Assembly: GCF_020524085.2 (NCBI RefSeq)
Contig: NZ_CP129016.1
Coordinates: 1,544,001 to 1,608,000, forward strand
From: Halobacillus litoralis
GTDB lineage: Bacteria > Bacillota > Bacilli > Bacillales > Halobacillaceae
Direction: 5' to 3'
Length of the DNA stretch: 64,000 nt
Shown here: positions 1 through 7,218 of the stretch, piece after piece
How positions within the stretch are numbered: position 1 is the first letter of the stretch
Layout of the letters: each line of letters begins with the position of its first letter
Notes under the pieces: model-generated
Databases searched by the model: none
Seen by the model: only the letters and a program-made list of their open reading frames with translations
What the model was told of the DNA's origin: nothing
Position numbers and translations under genes: made by a program

Positions 1-2
1 GA

Positions 3-800
3 AATGGAGAAGTCGATGGTTTTCCTGATGCGGAAGATGTTCCATGGGCAACCGAGAGCATCCTTGATCTGACCTCCCAGCAGATCATCCATGGGAATCC
101 TGATGGCACGTTCGCTCCTTTAAAAGATATTACGCGTGCGGAATTCGCCAGAGTGCTGGCTGCAACCATTCAACCTTCCTTCCGATCTGACCATTTGAGT
201 GAGAACGAAATCGCTCAAAAAACAGAAACTTTGCAGGAGGAAGTTTTCACAATTTTATACGATGATTTAAAGGAATACGGTGCAGGTAGCGAAGACCGTG
301 ATTATCAAAGAATTGAAGACGAAATGACTGAGTATGTAACGAGTGACTTTAACGAAGAAGTCGAAGAAACATATTATGAAGCATGCTTAAGCTGTGATAC
401 CTTATACTATGACAATAACTTCGCCTGGGACATTCATATGAATGTGATGGAGAATAACAGTGATAAGGTCATTGTTGAAACGGCACAGCTGGAAGCTTTC
501 ACATACACAGGTTCATTTAAAACCATTACTCTCATCAAAGAAGATGGCAAATGGAAGCTGGATGCGATTGTTAGTGAAGTCTTTGACGCTGATCGCCACC
601 TTGATATGACCGTGGAACAGGCCGAGGAAAGAATTTATGATCAGTTTAGTGTAAATGATGTCACTTACCTGAACACGTATGAGAAAGAAACAAAGGATTA
701 TGACGGAGATTCTTATATTACCGAAATCCATGTGTTCAAGAACAACGAAGATGGTGCTGAATTTGAAGTGGATGCATCAACGGGCGGGACTGACATCTAA
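3..800 (+). CDS. SLH-domain surface protein, 3' part (5' end outside window)
   Basis: The reading frame is open from the left edge, so this is the C-terminal part of a longer protein. The first ~50 residues form an SLH repeat (FPDAEDVPWA..., GNPDGTFAP, ITRAEFARVL), the module that anchors proteins to pyruvylated secondary cell-wall polymer. An acidic region of about 200 residues follows, containing EDGKWKLDAI, a motif also near the end of the SLH protein at 988-2049 (EDGKWKIYDI). The last residues (AEFEVDASTGG) resemble the end of a PepSY module. An ATG at position 153 would give 215 aa, but it lies inside the SLH repeat, so it is not the true start. The function of the C-terminal domain is unknown. 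Confidence 0.8.
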   Translation, partial: NGEVDGFPDAEDVPWATESILDLTSQQIIHGNPDGTFAPLKDITRAEFARVLAATIQPSFRSDHLSENEIAQKTETLQEEVFTILYDDLKEYGAGSEDRDYQRIEDEMTEYVTSDFNEEVEETYYEACLSCDTLYYDNNFAWDIHMNVMENNSDKVIVETAQLEAFTYTGSFKTITLIKEDGKWKLDAIVSEVFDADRHLDMTVEQAEERIYDQFSVNDVTYLNTYEKETKDYDGDSYITEIHVFKNNEDGAEFEVDASTGGTDI

Positions 801-819
801 GTAATGTATAAAAGTGAAA

Positions 820-896
820 GAGGCTGGGACAAAACTCAGTCTATTAAACAAAGAAGAGGCCTACGAACCAATTTGGTTTGTAGGCCTCTTCTTTTT
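820..896 (+). terminator. Long hairpin terminator with a repeat-like leader motif
   Basis: Arms of about 22 bases at 850-871 and 872-895 (AAGAAGAGGCCTAC and its complement) form a very stable stem ending in TTTTT. It should terminate the SLH gene ending at 800. The GAGGCTGGGACAAAA motif at 820-834 resembles an intergenic repeat motif found in many Firmicutes; that match is from memory. Confidence 0.75.
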
Positions 897-940
897 ATGT
901 TGTTATTTCTAAGTGGAACTGGTCCTGAGCAGACAAATGA

Positions 941-979
941 AAAACCGCTCCTAAGCTAAGAGGCTTTGGAGCGGTTTTG
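941..979 (-). terminator. Terminator of the SLH gene at 988-2049
   Basis: AAAACCGCTCC (943-953) pairs with GGAGCGGTTTT (969-979). Read on the minus strand, the stem is followed by a run of T, directly after the stop at 988. Confidence 0.8.
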
Positions 980-987
980 TAGGACGT

Positions 988-2049
988 TTAATACAGTAGC
1001 AAACCATCTTCCTCTGGGGACTGTATGTCGTAAATCTTCCATTTTCCATCTTCCTTATAGAAGCGGTAGGTCCCAACCTCAGAGATGGAGGAAGTCCAAA
1101 ATTTACTTCCATTTCGTTCATAAGGGAAAGTCACCGTTCTTTCCATTTCCCCCTGGGTAATCTTCACATCAGCGAATCGATTGGCAATATGAACCGCATG
1201 TCCTTGTTTCGGAGTAGTCACATCATATTCCACTGATGTACCATCTTCCATTCCTTTGATGTCGTATGAAATACTGATCGATTGCATCGTTCCATAATAT
1301 CCAGTGGTCCGGTCTTGTGTCGCTTTTAACTTTTCATAATTCTTCGTTTCAAGAGCAGAAGTCCATTCATCGGATAATTGGTGAATGAGGTTCAACAGGT
1401 ATTCTTCCGAAGGAGTATTACTTTGTTCTTTGTCTAGCGCACGCTTGATCATTACAATGGATTCTGCACGATTAGCGTTTTGGTTTGGCTTGAATTCTGT
1501 CGTGGATACCCCATGAATAATACCGACTTTACTCGCCTGATTGATCGCATCTAATGCCCAGTACTGAGATACGTCTTCAAACGTTTTGACAGATCCTTGA
1601 GAAAAGTCAATGCTATCTTCCGTCGCTCGAATAACAATGGAAGCAATTTCTGCTCGTGTAATAGGGCGGTTTGGTTCGAACTTATTTTCTCCCATCCCAT
1701 AAACGAGTCCATGGGAAGAAGCAATACGGACGTTCTCTTCATACCATTTTCCTTTAATATCTTCAAAATCCGTTCCACCCTCTACTTCCTTCAGGTCTAG
1801 AGCACGATTCAAAATGGCTACGAATTCAGCGCGAGTAATCGACTGGTAGGGTCGAATTTCTCTTCTCCCATCCGACATTTCATATCCCTCAACAAGAGAG
1901 GCTTTCGCGAACTGATCCAGTTCTTCATACGCCCAATGCCCCTCAATATCGATCGGTTCAAATGGATAAGCATGAGCTTGAAGATTAGGAATCAAAAAGA
2001 AAACCATAACCACAGACGTCATAAACATTAATTTTTTCAAAACATTCAT
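988..2049 (-). CDS. SLH-domain cell-surface protein (353 aa)
   Basis: This is a secreted wall-anchored protein of unknown activity. It starts with a signal peptide (MNVLKK, hydrophobic core, cleavage after about residue 27, QAHA). Three SLH repeats follow at roughly 33-82, 93-140 and 155-205; the first two keep ITRAE, while the third has the degenerate ANRAE. The C-terminal ~140 residues form an alpha+beta domain ending in YKEDGKWKIYDIQS, resembling the tail of the protein at 3-800, so the two may be paralogs. The start has AAAGGA just upstream. Its terminator lies at 941-979. It stands alone and diverges from the NlpC/P60-SLH gene at 2441. Confidence 0.85.
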   Translation of the reverse strand: MNVLKKLMFMTSVVMVFFLIPNLQAHAYPFEPIDIEGHWAYEELDQFAKASLVEGYEMSDGRREIRPYQSITRAEFVAILNRALDLKEVEGGTDFEDIKGKWYEENVRIASSHGLVYGMGENKFEPNRPITRAEIASIVIRATEDSIDFSQGSVKTFEDVSQYWALDAINQASKVGIIHGVSTTEFKPNQNANRAESIVMIKRALDKEQSNTPSEEYLLNLIHQLSDEWTSALETKNYEKLKATQDRTTGYYGTMQSISISYDIKGMEDGTSVEYDVTTPKQGHAVHIANRFADVKITQGEMERTVTFPYERNGSKFWTSSISEVGTYRFYKEDGKWKIYDIQSPEEDGLLLY

Positions 2050-2440
2050 CCTTTATATTATTTTTGCAAGGAATCTGGTTCCCAAATAAACGGGAAGCCT
2101 AGGATTCAGCGAGAGCTAGAATTTAAATCTTTCACAGGTACTATCATTTAATTAAAGAACCGAGGCAACAACAATTTGGTATGTAAATAGTTATAAAGGC
2201 TCTAATAAATGATAAAAAGAGCCACGCACCAGAGTAGCACAATCGTCACCCTTTTACAATCCTTCGTTCCAGCGGATGACACCTTGCGCATCATCATACT
2301 GAGAGCAGGTATAAATCAATGGTAATAAGGAGAAAAACAGAGGATTTGTTACACAGTTGTAAAATAATGTCGAAATATAGTGTGCTACGATAGTAAAAGA
2401 GAAAAAAATTCATTCATACATAATCGGGAGGTACACTCTT
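2050..2440. other. Divergent intergenic region between two SLH genes
   Basis: These 391 bases must hold promoters for both flanking genes, but I see no convincing -35/-10 pair. A short inverted repeat (GGCTCT at 2198-2203 with AGAGCC at 2218-2223) has no T run. I see nothing else. Confidence 0.5.
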
Positions 2441-3412
2441 TTGGGGAAGAAATTTTTTGGTGTCGTGTTAACTAGTCTTATGGCCATGGTCCTTTTTGTA
2501 CCACATACTCAGGCTGCATCTGTCTCAGGCGATGAAGTAATCAAACTTGCAAAAGAACATCTTGGAACACCGTATCAGTGGAGTGGAGAAACTCCCACTG
2601 GGTTTGATTGTTCCGGATTTACATACTACATAATGGACAAAGTAGGAGTCGATCTTTCAAGGGGTTCCTATGATCAATATAAACAAGGGACCTATGTATC
2701 GAAATCAAATCTACAAAAAGGTGACTTGGTTTTCTTCTCGGGTACACATAAGCAAGGAATTTCCCATGTAGGGTTTTATATCGGAGACGGGAATATGATT
2801 TCGGCTACTAAAAGTAGAGGTATTGCCATTGACCCAGTCTTTTCTGGTTATTGGGGAGATAAGTACACGGGGGCCAAAAGGTTCTTACATAACAGTTTTT
2901 TCAATGATGTATCCAGTGATTACTGGGCTTATGATGAAATTAAACAATTAAATAACGAAGGAATCATCAATGGTTATTCTGATGGAAGTTTTGGACCTAC
3001 AGATCATGTCACCAGAGCACAAGTAGCTATGATGGTGGGCAAATCATTAAACCTTAATCCCTCTTCATCTGCCCAATTCAAGGATGTTTCTTCTGCACAC
3101 TGGGCATATGGTTACATCAATGCGGCTGTGAATGCTGGTCTGATCACTGGTTATGAGAACGGTACATTCAAACCAGATGAAGCGATTACCAGATCGGAAA
3201 TAGCAGCGATCATCAATAGAGCTTTCGAATTCAGCACTAACAGCAATTCTTATCGTTTTAAGGATATGAGCTCTTCTCATTGGGCCTATGAGGATGTGTA
3301 CGCATTAGCTTCGAATTCCATCACTTCAGGGTATAACGACAACACATTCCGCCCTAATCAGGAAGCAACTAGAGCTGAATTCAGTGCTTTCTTGTATCGT
3401 GCTTTATATTGA
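2441..3412 (+). CDS. NlpC/P60 family cell-wall hydrolase with three SLH repeats
   Basis: This is a secreted peptidoglycan endopeptidase anchored to the wall polymer. A signal peptide (residues 1-26, ending HTQAA) is followed by an NlpC/P60 domain (about 30-145) with the catalytic cysteine in FDCSGF (C57) and histidine in ISHVGFYIG (H109). The family cleaves the gamma-D-Glu to diamino-acid bond. Three C-terminal SLH repeats begin near 154, 213 and 274; the TRAQ, TRSE and TRAE motifs are visible. The start is TTG at 2441, with CGGGAGGT eight bases upstream. The catalytic-domain-first, SLH-last order is typical of Bacillus wall-remodelling enzymes. It is a single gene with no clear partner. Confidence 0.92.
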   Translation: MGKKFFGVVLTSLMAMVLFVPHTQAASVSGDEVIKLAKEHLGTPYQWSGETPTGFDCSGFTYYIMDKVGVDLSRGSYDQYKQGTYVSKSNLQKGDLVFFSGTHKQGISHVGFYIGDGNMISATKSRGIAIDPVFSGYWGDKYTGAKRFLHNSFFNDVSSDYWAYDEIKQLNNEGIINGYSDGSFGPTDHVTRAQVAMMVGKSLNLNPSSSAQFKDVSSAHWAYGYINAAVNAGLITGYENGTFKPDEAITRSEIAAIINRAFEFSTNSNSYRFKDMSSSHWAYEDVYALASNSITSGYNDNTFRPNQEATRAEFSAFLYRALY

Positions 3413-3765
3413 ACCATATCATAAATATCTATAAATCAAATGGTTGATGATTAAACCTCTTTTTTAGGCTGGGTACCGAGCAAGGTATTGAATTGAAGGG
3501 GGTTATTATGTAGGTTATGGTTGCAGGTATTTTCACTTGCGGTTTGGTCATATGAAAAAAACTAAAATCATTATAGAAATATTAAATATAACGATAGCCC
3601 CCATTTCTTATCTCTTAAGAAATGGGGGCTATCGTTGTTGAAATCCATTATCAAAGTTGGCTTCTAATTATGAAAAATAGTACTTGTATGTGGATTAATT
3701 GTTCCGGGGCTTTTTTAATAAAACATTTATCTCTCGAAATAATAAGAGAGAAGGGAGGGATAATC
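3413..3765. other. Intergenic region with a large perfect hairpin
   Basis: The only structure is the hairpin at 3590-3636. The long open frame that starts at 3622 has no ribosome site at its beginning and runs through the hairpin, so I do not call it as a gene; only its last 29 codons look real (3766-3852). Confidence 0.5.
3590..3636. repeat. Perfect inverted repeat, terminator-like
   Basis: AACGATAGCCCCCATTTCTTA pairs with TAAGAAATGGGGGCTATCGTT around a five-base loop. The 21-bp stem is perfect and G-rich, but the T run after it is poor on either strand. It may terminate the SLH gene ending at 3412 or be a repeated intergenic element. Confidence 0.6.
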
Positions 3766-3852
3766 ATGGCGAAAGGAAACAAAAAACTTTCGAATAAAAA
3801 TGCACAAATTCATGATCGTAAAGAAGAGAAACAGCCGAGGGAAAAACAATAA
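3766..3852 (+). CDS. Small basic protein of unknown function (28 aa)
   Basis: This very short gene is supported by AAGGGAGGG six to eight bases ahead of ATG 3766. The product is strongly hydrophilic and rich in Lys, Glu, Asn and Gln (MAKGNKKLSNKNAQIHDRKE...), without a membrane segment or cysteine. It resembles the many tiny disordered proteins of Bacillaceae, some of them spore- or stress-related, but I do not recognise the family. The same frame is open upstream, yet only this start has a ribosome site. Confidence 0.55.
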   Translation: MAKGNKKLSNKNAQIHDRKEEKQPREKQ

Positions 3853-3961
3853 TAAAAAGTGTTCCCTCTAAGAGTGCTTTTTACTAACAATTGGGTGCCC
3901 GCATTTAGAAGGGAAATATAGTGAGTCCTTGATTCTCGGTGCAGTAGATCGCCATAGGATG

Positions 3962-3997
3962 GCGTAACACCAGAGGCAATAATCTCTGGTGTTACGC
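3962..3997. repeat. Perfect 14-bp inverted repeat
   Basis: GCGTAACACCAGAG (3962-3975) pairs with CTCTGGTGTTACGC (3984-3997) around an eight-base loop. A second stem (CCCC/GGGG, about 3999-4032) sits between it and the symporter gene. Neither has a T run. Together they probably end the minus-strand operon 10336-4044. Confidence 0.55.
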
Positions 3998-4043
3998 ACT
4001 TATGCCCCTGTAAAATAGTCTGTTGGGGTAAGCCTGTATTTGG

Positions 4044-5543
4044 TTAACTAGATTTCTCCAACACCAACTTTTCTTCTTTCGCTTTAGCCGTCAGTACACT
4101 CACAATCCCCATAATGACAAATGCCGAAGCTGCACTAAAGAACATGGCAATAAAAATATTTCCGATTAAATTCAGAGATGTAAAAGCTACATACAAGGAA
4201 GCCCCCGTAACCACAGCGGCGATCGCGCCATAATGATTTGCCCGGTTCCAGAAATATCCGAGAGTGATGGGCGCAATAATTCCGGATATGATCGCGGAAA
4301 AGCTGAACTGGATTAGGAAGGCCAAGGACTCTGGGCGTTCTAAAGAGAAGTAAAGGGACAGGAGTCCAACGACAATCAGTGATCCTTTCGCTACTTTCAA
4401 TGATTTGTTGTCCAATTCTTTGGCTGACATCTTTCTTGAAGTCAGTAAAGGTGCGACGACGCGGTAAAGGTCGTTTCCGATACTTGTTGTAATTCCTAAA
4501 TACAAGCTGTCGGTACTAGATAGGATGGCAGAGATGATACCGACAATCATGATGGCTGCGATGACACTCGGGAAAGCCTCAATGACATAGGTTGGAATGG
4601 CCGCATCGGCACTTTGCAAGCTTGGGAAAAGCACGCGGGCAGCGAGTCCACCGAGAACCATCAGCGTAGAAATGATGCAGAGCACCAACCCTGCGGATAA
4701 GGTGAATGGAGCCAGGTCTTCTTCTTTTTCAATCGATAGCACTTTGTTCAATAGATGTGGCATCAATACGAAACTGAATAGGAGGAACTGCACGGCCATG
4801 ATGGCGAGCGCACTGTTATAGGGACCGCCGTCGGCAATGGCTGCAGTCAGGTTCGGATCAATGCTATTCAGGCGATCGGTCAGCACTCCGAATACGTTCC
4901 ATCCTCCACCAATCGTCCAGAAAAAGGACACAACGATGAATACGGATGTAATGGCCATGAGAACCCCCTGGATGCCGTCCGTGATGATTTGCGCGAAGGC
5001 ACCGCCTAGGCCGATGTAAAGAATGGTAATAGCAACACCAATGATGATGCCCCAGAAATAAGGGATACCGATGACCGTTTCAAAAATGGTTGCAAGTCCG
5101 ACATTTTGTCCGACGATATAATAGACATTGAATAAGATCAGTAAAGAGACGATGGCTTGCAGGGCTTTCGAGTTGTAACGTTTTCCAAGCCATTCCGGAA
5201 GTGTCGACACATGACCGAATTTTTTCCCGTAACGCCAGAACGTTTTGGCGAAGAGAAGTAGTCCGACCCAGGAAACGCCGAAGCAGCCAAGGGTGTACCA
5301 GAGCACAGCGGTTCCGTGTTCGTAGGCGAGGCCTGGAACGCCGATGAATAGGTTGGCACTGGCGTAAGATGTTGCAAAGCTTGCGCCGACAAGCCAGGGA
5401 CTCACTTTTCCGCGGGCTGTAGCAAAACCGGCCATCGACTGGCTGTGAGCCCGCCCTTTTTTACCCACCCACGTCACAGCGGCAAAGTACACAGCTAATA
5501 AAAGGATGACGGTCCATAGTAATACACTGGAACTTGTAAGCAT
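4044..5543 (-). CDS. Sodium:solute symporter (SSS family), 499 aa
   Basis: This is an integral membrane carrier with about 13 hydrophobic segments and normal family length. The start region (hydrophobic helix then WVGKKGRAHSQSMAGFATARGKVSPW) and the later LSSTDSLYLGITTSIGNDLYR are typical of SSS transporters, which couple Na+ entry to uptake of organic acids, amino acids or vitamins. It is the last gene of the acetoacetate/thiolase operon; a 31-aa membrane peptide gene ends four bases upstream. The context suggests it imports the acid activated by the acyl-CoA synthetase at 7218-9161, perhaps acetoacetate or a related short oxo- or methylthio-acid. The substrate cannot be read from sequence. 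Confidence 0.88.
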   Translation of the reverse strand: MLTSSSVLLWTVILLLAVYFAAVTWVGKKGRAHSQSMAGFATARGKVSPWLVGASFATSYASANLFIGVPGLAYEHGTAVLWYTLGCFGVSWVGLLLFAKTFWRYGKKFGHVSTLPEWLGKRYNSKALQAIVSLLILFNVYYIVGQNVGLATIFETVIGIPYFWGIIIGVAITILYIGLGGAFAQIITDGIQGVLMAITSVFIVVSFFWTIGGGWNVFGVLTDRLNSIDPNLTAAIADGGPYNSALAIMAVQFLLFSFVLMPHLLNKVLSIEKEEDLAPFTLSAGLVLCIISTLMVLGGLAARVLFPSLQSADAAIPTYVIEAFPSVIAAIMIVGIISAILSSTDSLYLGITTSIGNDLYRVVAPLLTSRKMSAKELDNKSLKVAKGSLIVVGLLSLYFSLERPESLAFLIQFSFSAIISGIIAPITLGYFWNRANHYGAIAAVVTGASLYVAFTSLNLIGNIFIAMFFSAASAFVIMGIVSVLTAKAKEEKLVLEKSS

Positions 5544-5546
5544 CGT

Positions 5547-5642
5547 TTATCGTTCTCCTTTCTTCGTCGTGTAAAAATTCTTCCATATCAATAAACCGAG
5601 TAACCAGAATAAAGCGACAGCGATGAAGTAAGTAAGGATCAT
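5547..5642 (-). CDS. 31-aa single-pass membrane peptide, probable symporter accessory subunit
   Basis: The start ATG (5642) overlaps the stop of the DUF35 gene as ATGA, with CAGGAGG correctly placed upstream. Its stop lies three bases before the symporter start and its last codons contain that gene's ribosome site (GGAG). The product has one hydrophobic helix (ILTYFIAVALFWLLGLLIW) and a basic tail (KNFYTTKKGER), which predicts an inside C-terminus. Tiny one-helix partners encoded just before SSS carriers are known in other operons; that this is one is inference from position and topology. It is easily missed because of its size. Confidence 0.7.
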   Translation of the reverse strand: MILTYFIAVALFWLLGLLIWKNFYTTKKGER

Positions 5643-6061
5643 TTCGTTTCCTCCTGTTTTTTGAAAAATGGCAAGGGGTGTGGGCCGATTTCACTGATTT
5701 CCATTTCGACTTTTAGGTTATGTTTTAAGGCGGTTTCCTCTACCAATATATGAGTCAATAGAGATGGTCCTTCTTCAAGGGTGACGATGCCGACCACATA
5801 GGGCGTATGTTCCTGCCAGGCGGGATGTCCGGCCCGATGGATCACACTCCATGTTTTCAGCCTTCCCCGTCCGGATGCTTTTTTCCATGTTAACGAATCA
5901 TGAAAACAGTGTGGACAATGTTCGCGAGGGTAGAAGATCCACTGCTCACATTTGTCACATTGCTGAAGGCTGAGGTGTCCGGCTTGGATGCTTTCCCAGA
6001 AAGGCTGACTAACAGGTGTAATTGTAGGACGTGGCAGAGAAATGTTTTGTAGTTGGCTCAT
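5639..6061 (-). CDS. DUF35 zinc-ribbon/OB-fold acyl-CoA-associated protein (140 aa)
   Basis: An N-terminal rubredoxin-like zinc ribbon (C35, C38, C49, C52; CxxC-N10-CxxC) is followed by an OB-fold (about 60-125, GRGRLKTWSVIHRA, PYVVGIVTLEEG). DUF35 proteins have no catalysis of their own; they bind acyl-CoA and form tight complexes with thiolase-like partners, for example in archaeal HMG-CoA synthesis, PhlACB, and the Ltp2 aldolase of steroid side-chain breakdown. Here the gene overlaps the thiolase-like gene by four bases (ATGA at 6058-6061), so the pair is translationally coupled and very likely forms one enzyme. Confidence 0.88.
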   Translation of the reverse strand: MSQLQNISLPRPTITPVSQPFWESIQAGHLSLQQCDKCEQWIFYPREHCPHCFHDSLTWKKASGRGRLKTWSVIHRAGHPAWQEHTPYVVGIVTLEEGPSLLTHILVEETALKHNLKVEMEISEIGPHPLPFFKKQEETK

Positions 6062-7218
6062 CGTTCTCCTCCTAACACAAGGGCTGTCGTTTCGCTTAAT
6101 GTGGCTCCGTTCCCCGTCACAAGGGCTTGTCTCGCATCTGGTATTTGACGATTTCCAGCTTCGCCTCTCAATTGATGGACGGCTTCCACAACATGCGACA
6201 TGCCGCCGGCCAAGTCTGCCTGACCGAAGCCCAACTGACCGCCATGCGTGTTCAATGGATAATCCCCGTCATGACTGAAGCTATGGTTTTTGACAAAATC
6301 ACCGAACTCCCCTGGCTTACATAGACCAGCACTCTCAAGGGTGGTGGCCACGACACTTGTATAACAGTCATACAGTGAGAAAAGGTCGATGTCTTCAATG
6401 TTCGTACGAGCTTGGTCAAGCGCCCTTGGGATTGAATAGTTGAATGGCAGAGCGTCTATACTTGGCGCTTGGCTTACCGCCCGGTGTGTGATCTTTTCAC
6501 CAGCTCCTTTCAGATAGACCGGTTTATGCTTCCCTTCCGCTGCTTTTTCCGCAGATGTCACGACGACGGCTGCTCCACCGGCAACAGGCATGACGATTTC
6601 CAGCAGGTGAAGCGGATCGGCAATCATAGGAGAGGCGATAATATCTTCGACTTCAACGGGCTTGTTATAGAAAATCGCATCCGGGTTCAACTGAGCATTT
6701 TTCCTGTGCCAGTACGCGATCCTTGCAAAGTCTTCCTGCGTGGACCCGTACTCTTCCATGTGCTGTCTTTTTATGAGGGCATAGGAGGTATTGGCTCCCG
6801 ATGCACCGAAAGGCACATCAAATTCGCGGATCGGATTACGGTTTGGCGATCGTAATGTTTCCCCTTTTTCATTTTTGTTGGCTAAAACACAGACGACGGT
6901 TTCACACATGCCTGCCTGGATGGCTGCGGCGGCTCTCCAGATCATCCCTGGTCCGGTCGCTCCCCCGAGATCCACTGTGTTGGACATCGTGGGATCGATT
7001 CCCAGATACTCAGAAACCGTCGCCGGCACATGCTGCGGCGTTTCCCCGACTTGGGGTCCGACGAGCAGGCCGTCGACGTCTTCTTTGGAGATGCCGGCAT
7101 CCTGGATGGCGAGACGGACGGATTCTGCAATCAAACTTAAGGTGGTTTTTCCTTCTGAATAACGGACGGGCTTCAGCTCACCGATTCCGGTGATCGCCCC
7201 TTGAATTTGGCTGGCCAT
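6058..7218 (-). CDS. SCP2-thiolase-like protein, possible acyl-CoA retro-aldolase (386 aa)
   Basis: The protein has the thiolase fold and full family length, but it belongs to the lipid-transfer/SCP2 type. Where thiolases have the nucleophilic cysteine (CxSG), it reads DLGGATGPG, so the cysteine is replaced. It keeps SLYDCYTSVV and NTHGGQLGFG, the signature of the Ltp2-like branch. In that branch the thiolase-like protein plus a DUF35 partner cleaves 3-hydroxyacyl-CoA by retro-aldol chemistry rather than thiolysis. The DUF35 partner is the next gene with a four-base overlap, and the start overlaps the stop of the acyl-CoA synthetase by one base (TAATG). Aldolase activity is inference; a non-canonical thiolase or condensing enzyme is possible. 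Confidence 0.82.
   Translation of the reverse strand: MASQIQGAITGIGELKPVRYSEGKTTLSLIAESVRLAIQDAGISKEDVDGLLVGPQVGETPQHVPATVSEYLGIDPTMSNTVDLGGATGPGMIWRAAAAIQAGMCETVVCVLANKNEKGETLRSPNRNPIREFDVPFGASGANTSYALIKRQHMEEYGSTQEDFARIAYWHRKNAQLNPDAIFYNKPVEVEDIIASPMIADPLHLLEIVMPVAGGAAVVVTSAEKAAEGKHKPVYLKGAGEKITHRAVSQAPSIDALPFNYSIPRALDQARTNIEDIDLFSLYDCYTSVVATTLESAGLCKPGEFGDFVKNHSFSHDGDYPLNTHGGQLGFGQADLAGGMSHVVEAVHQLRGEAGNRQIPDARQALVTGNGATLSETTALVLGGER

Noticed and set aside
2198-2223. A terminator upstream of the NlpC/P60 gene
   Set aside because: The stem is only six bases long and no T run follows.
3622-3765. Upstream extension of the 28-aa basic protein to 76 aa
   Set aside because: The extension reads through a perfect hairpin and lacks a ribosome site, while ATG 3766 has an ideal one.
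6469-7193. Long plus-strand frames opposite the thiolase-like gene
   Set aside because: The minus-strand gene has domains, coupling and ribosome sites; the plus-strand frames have none.
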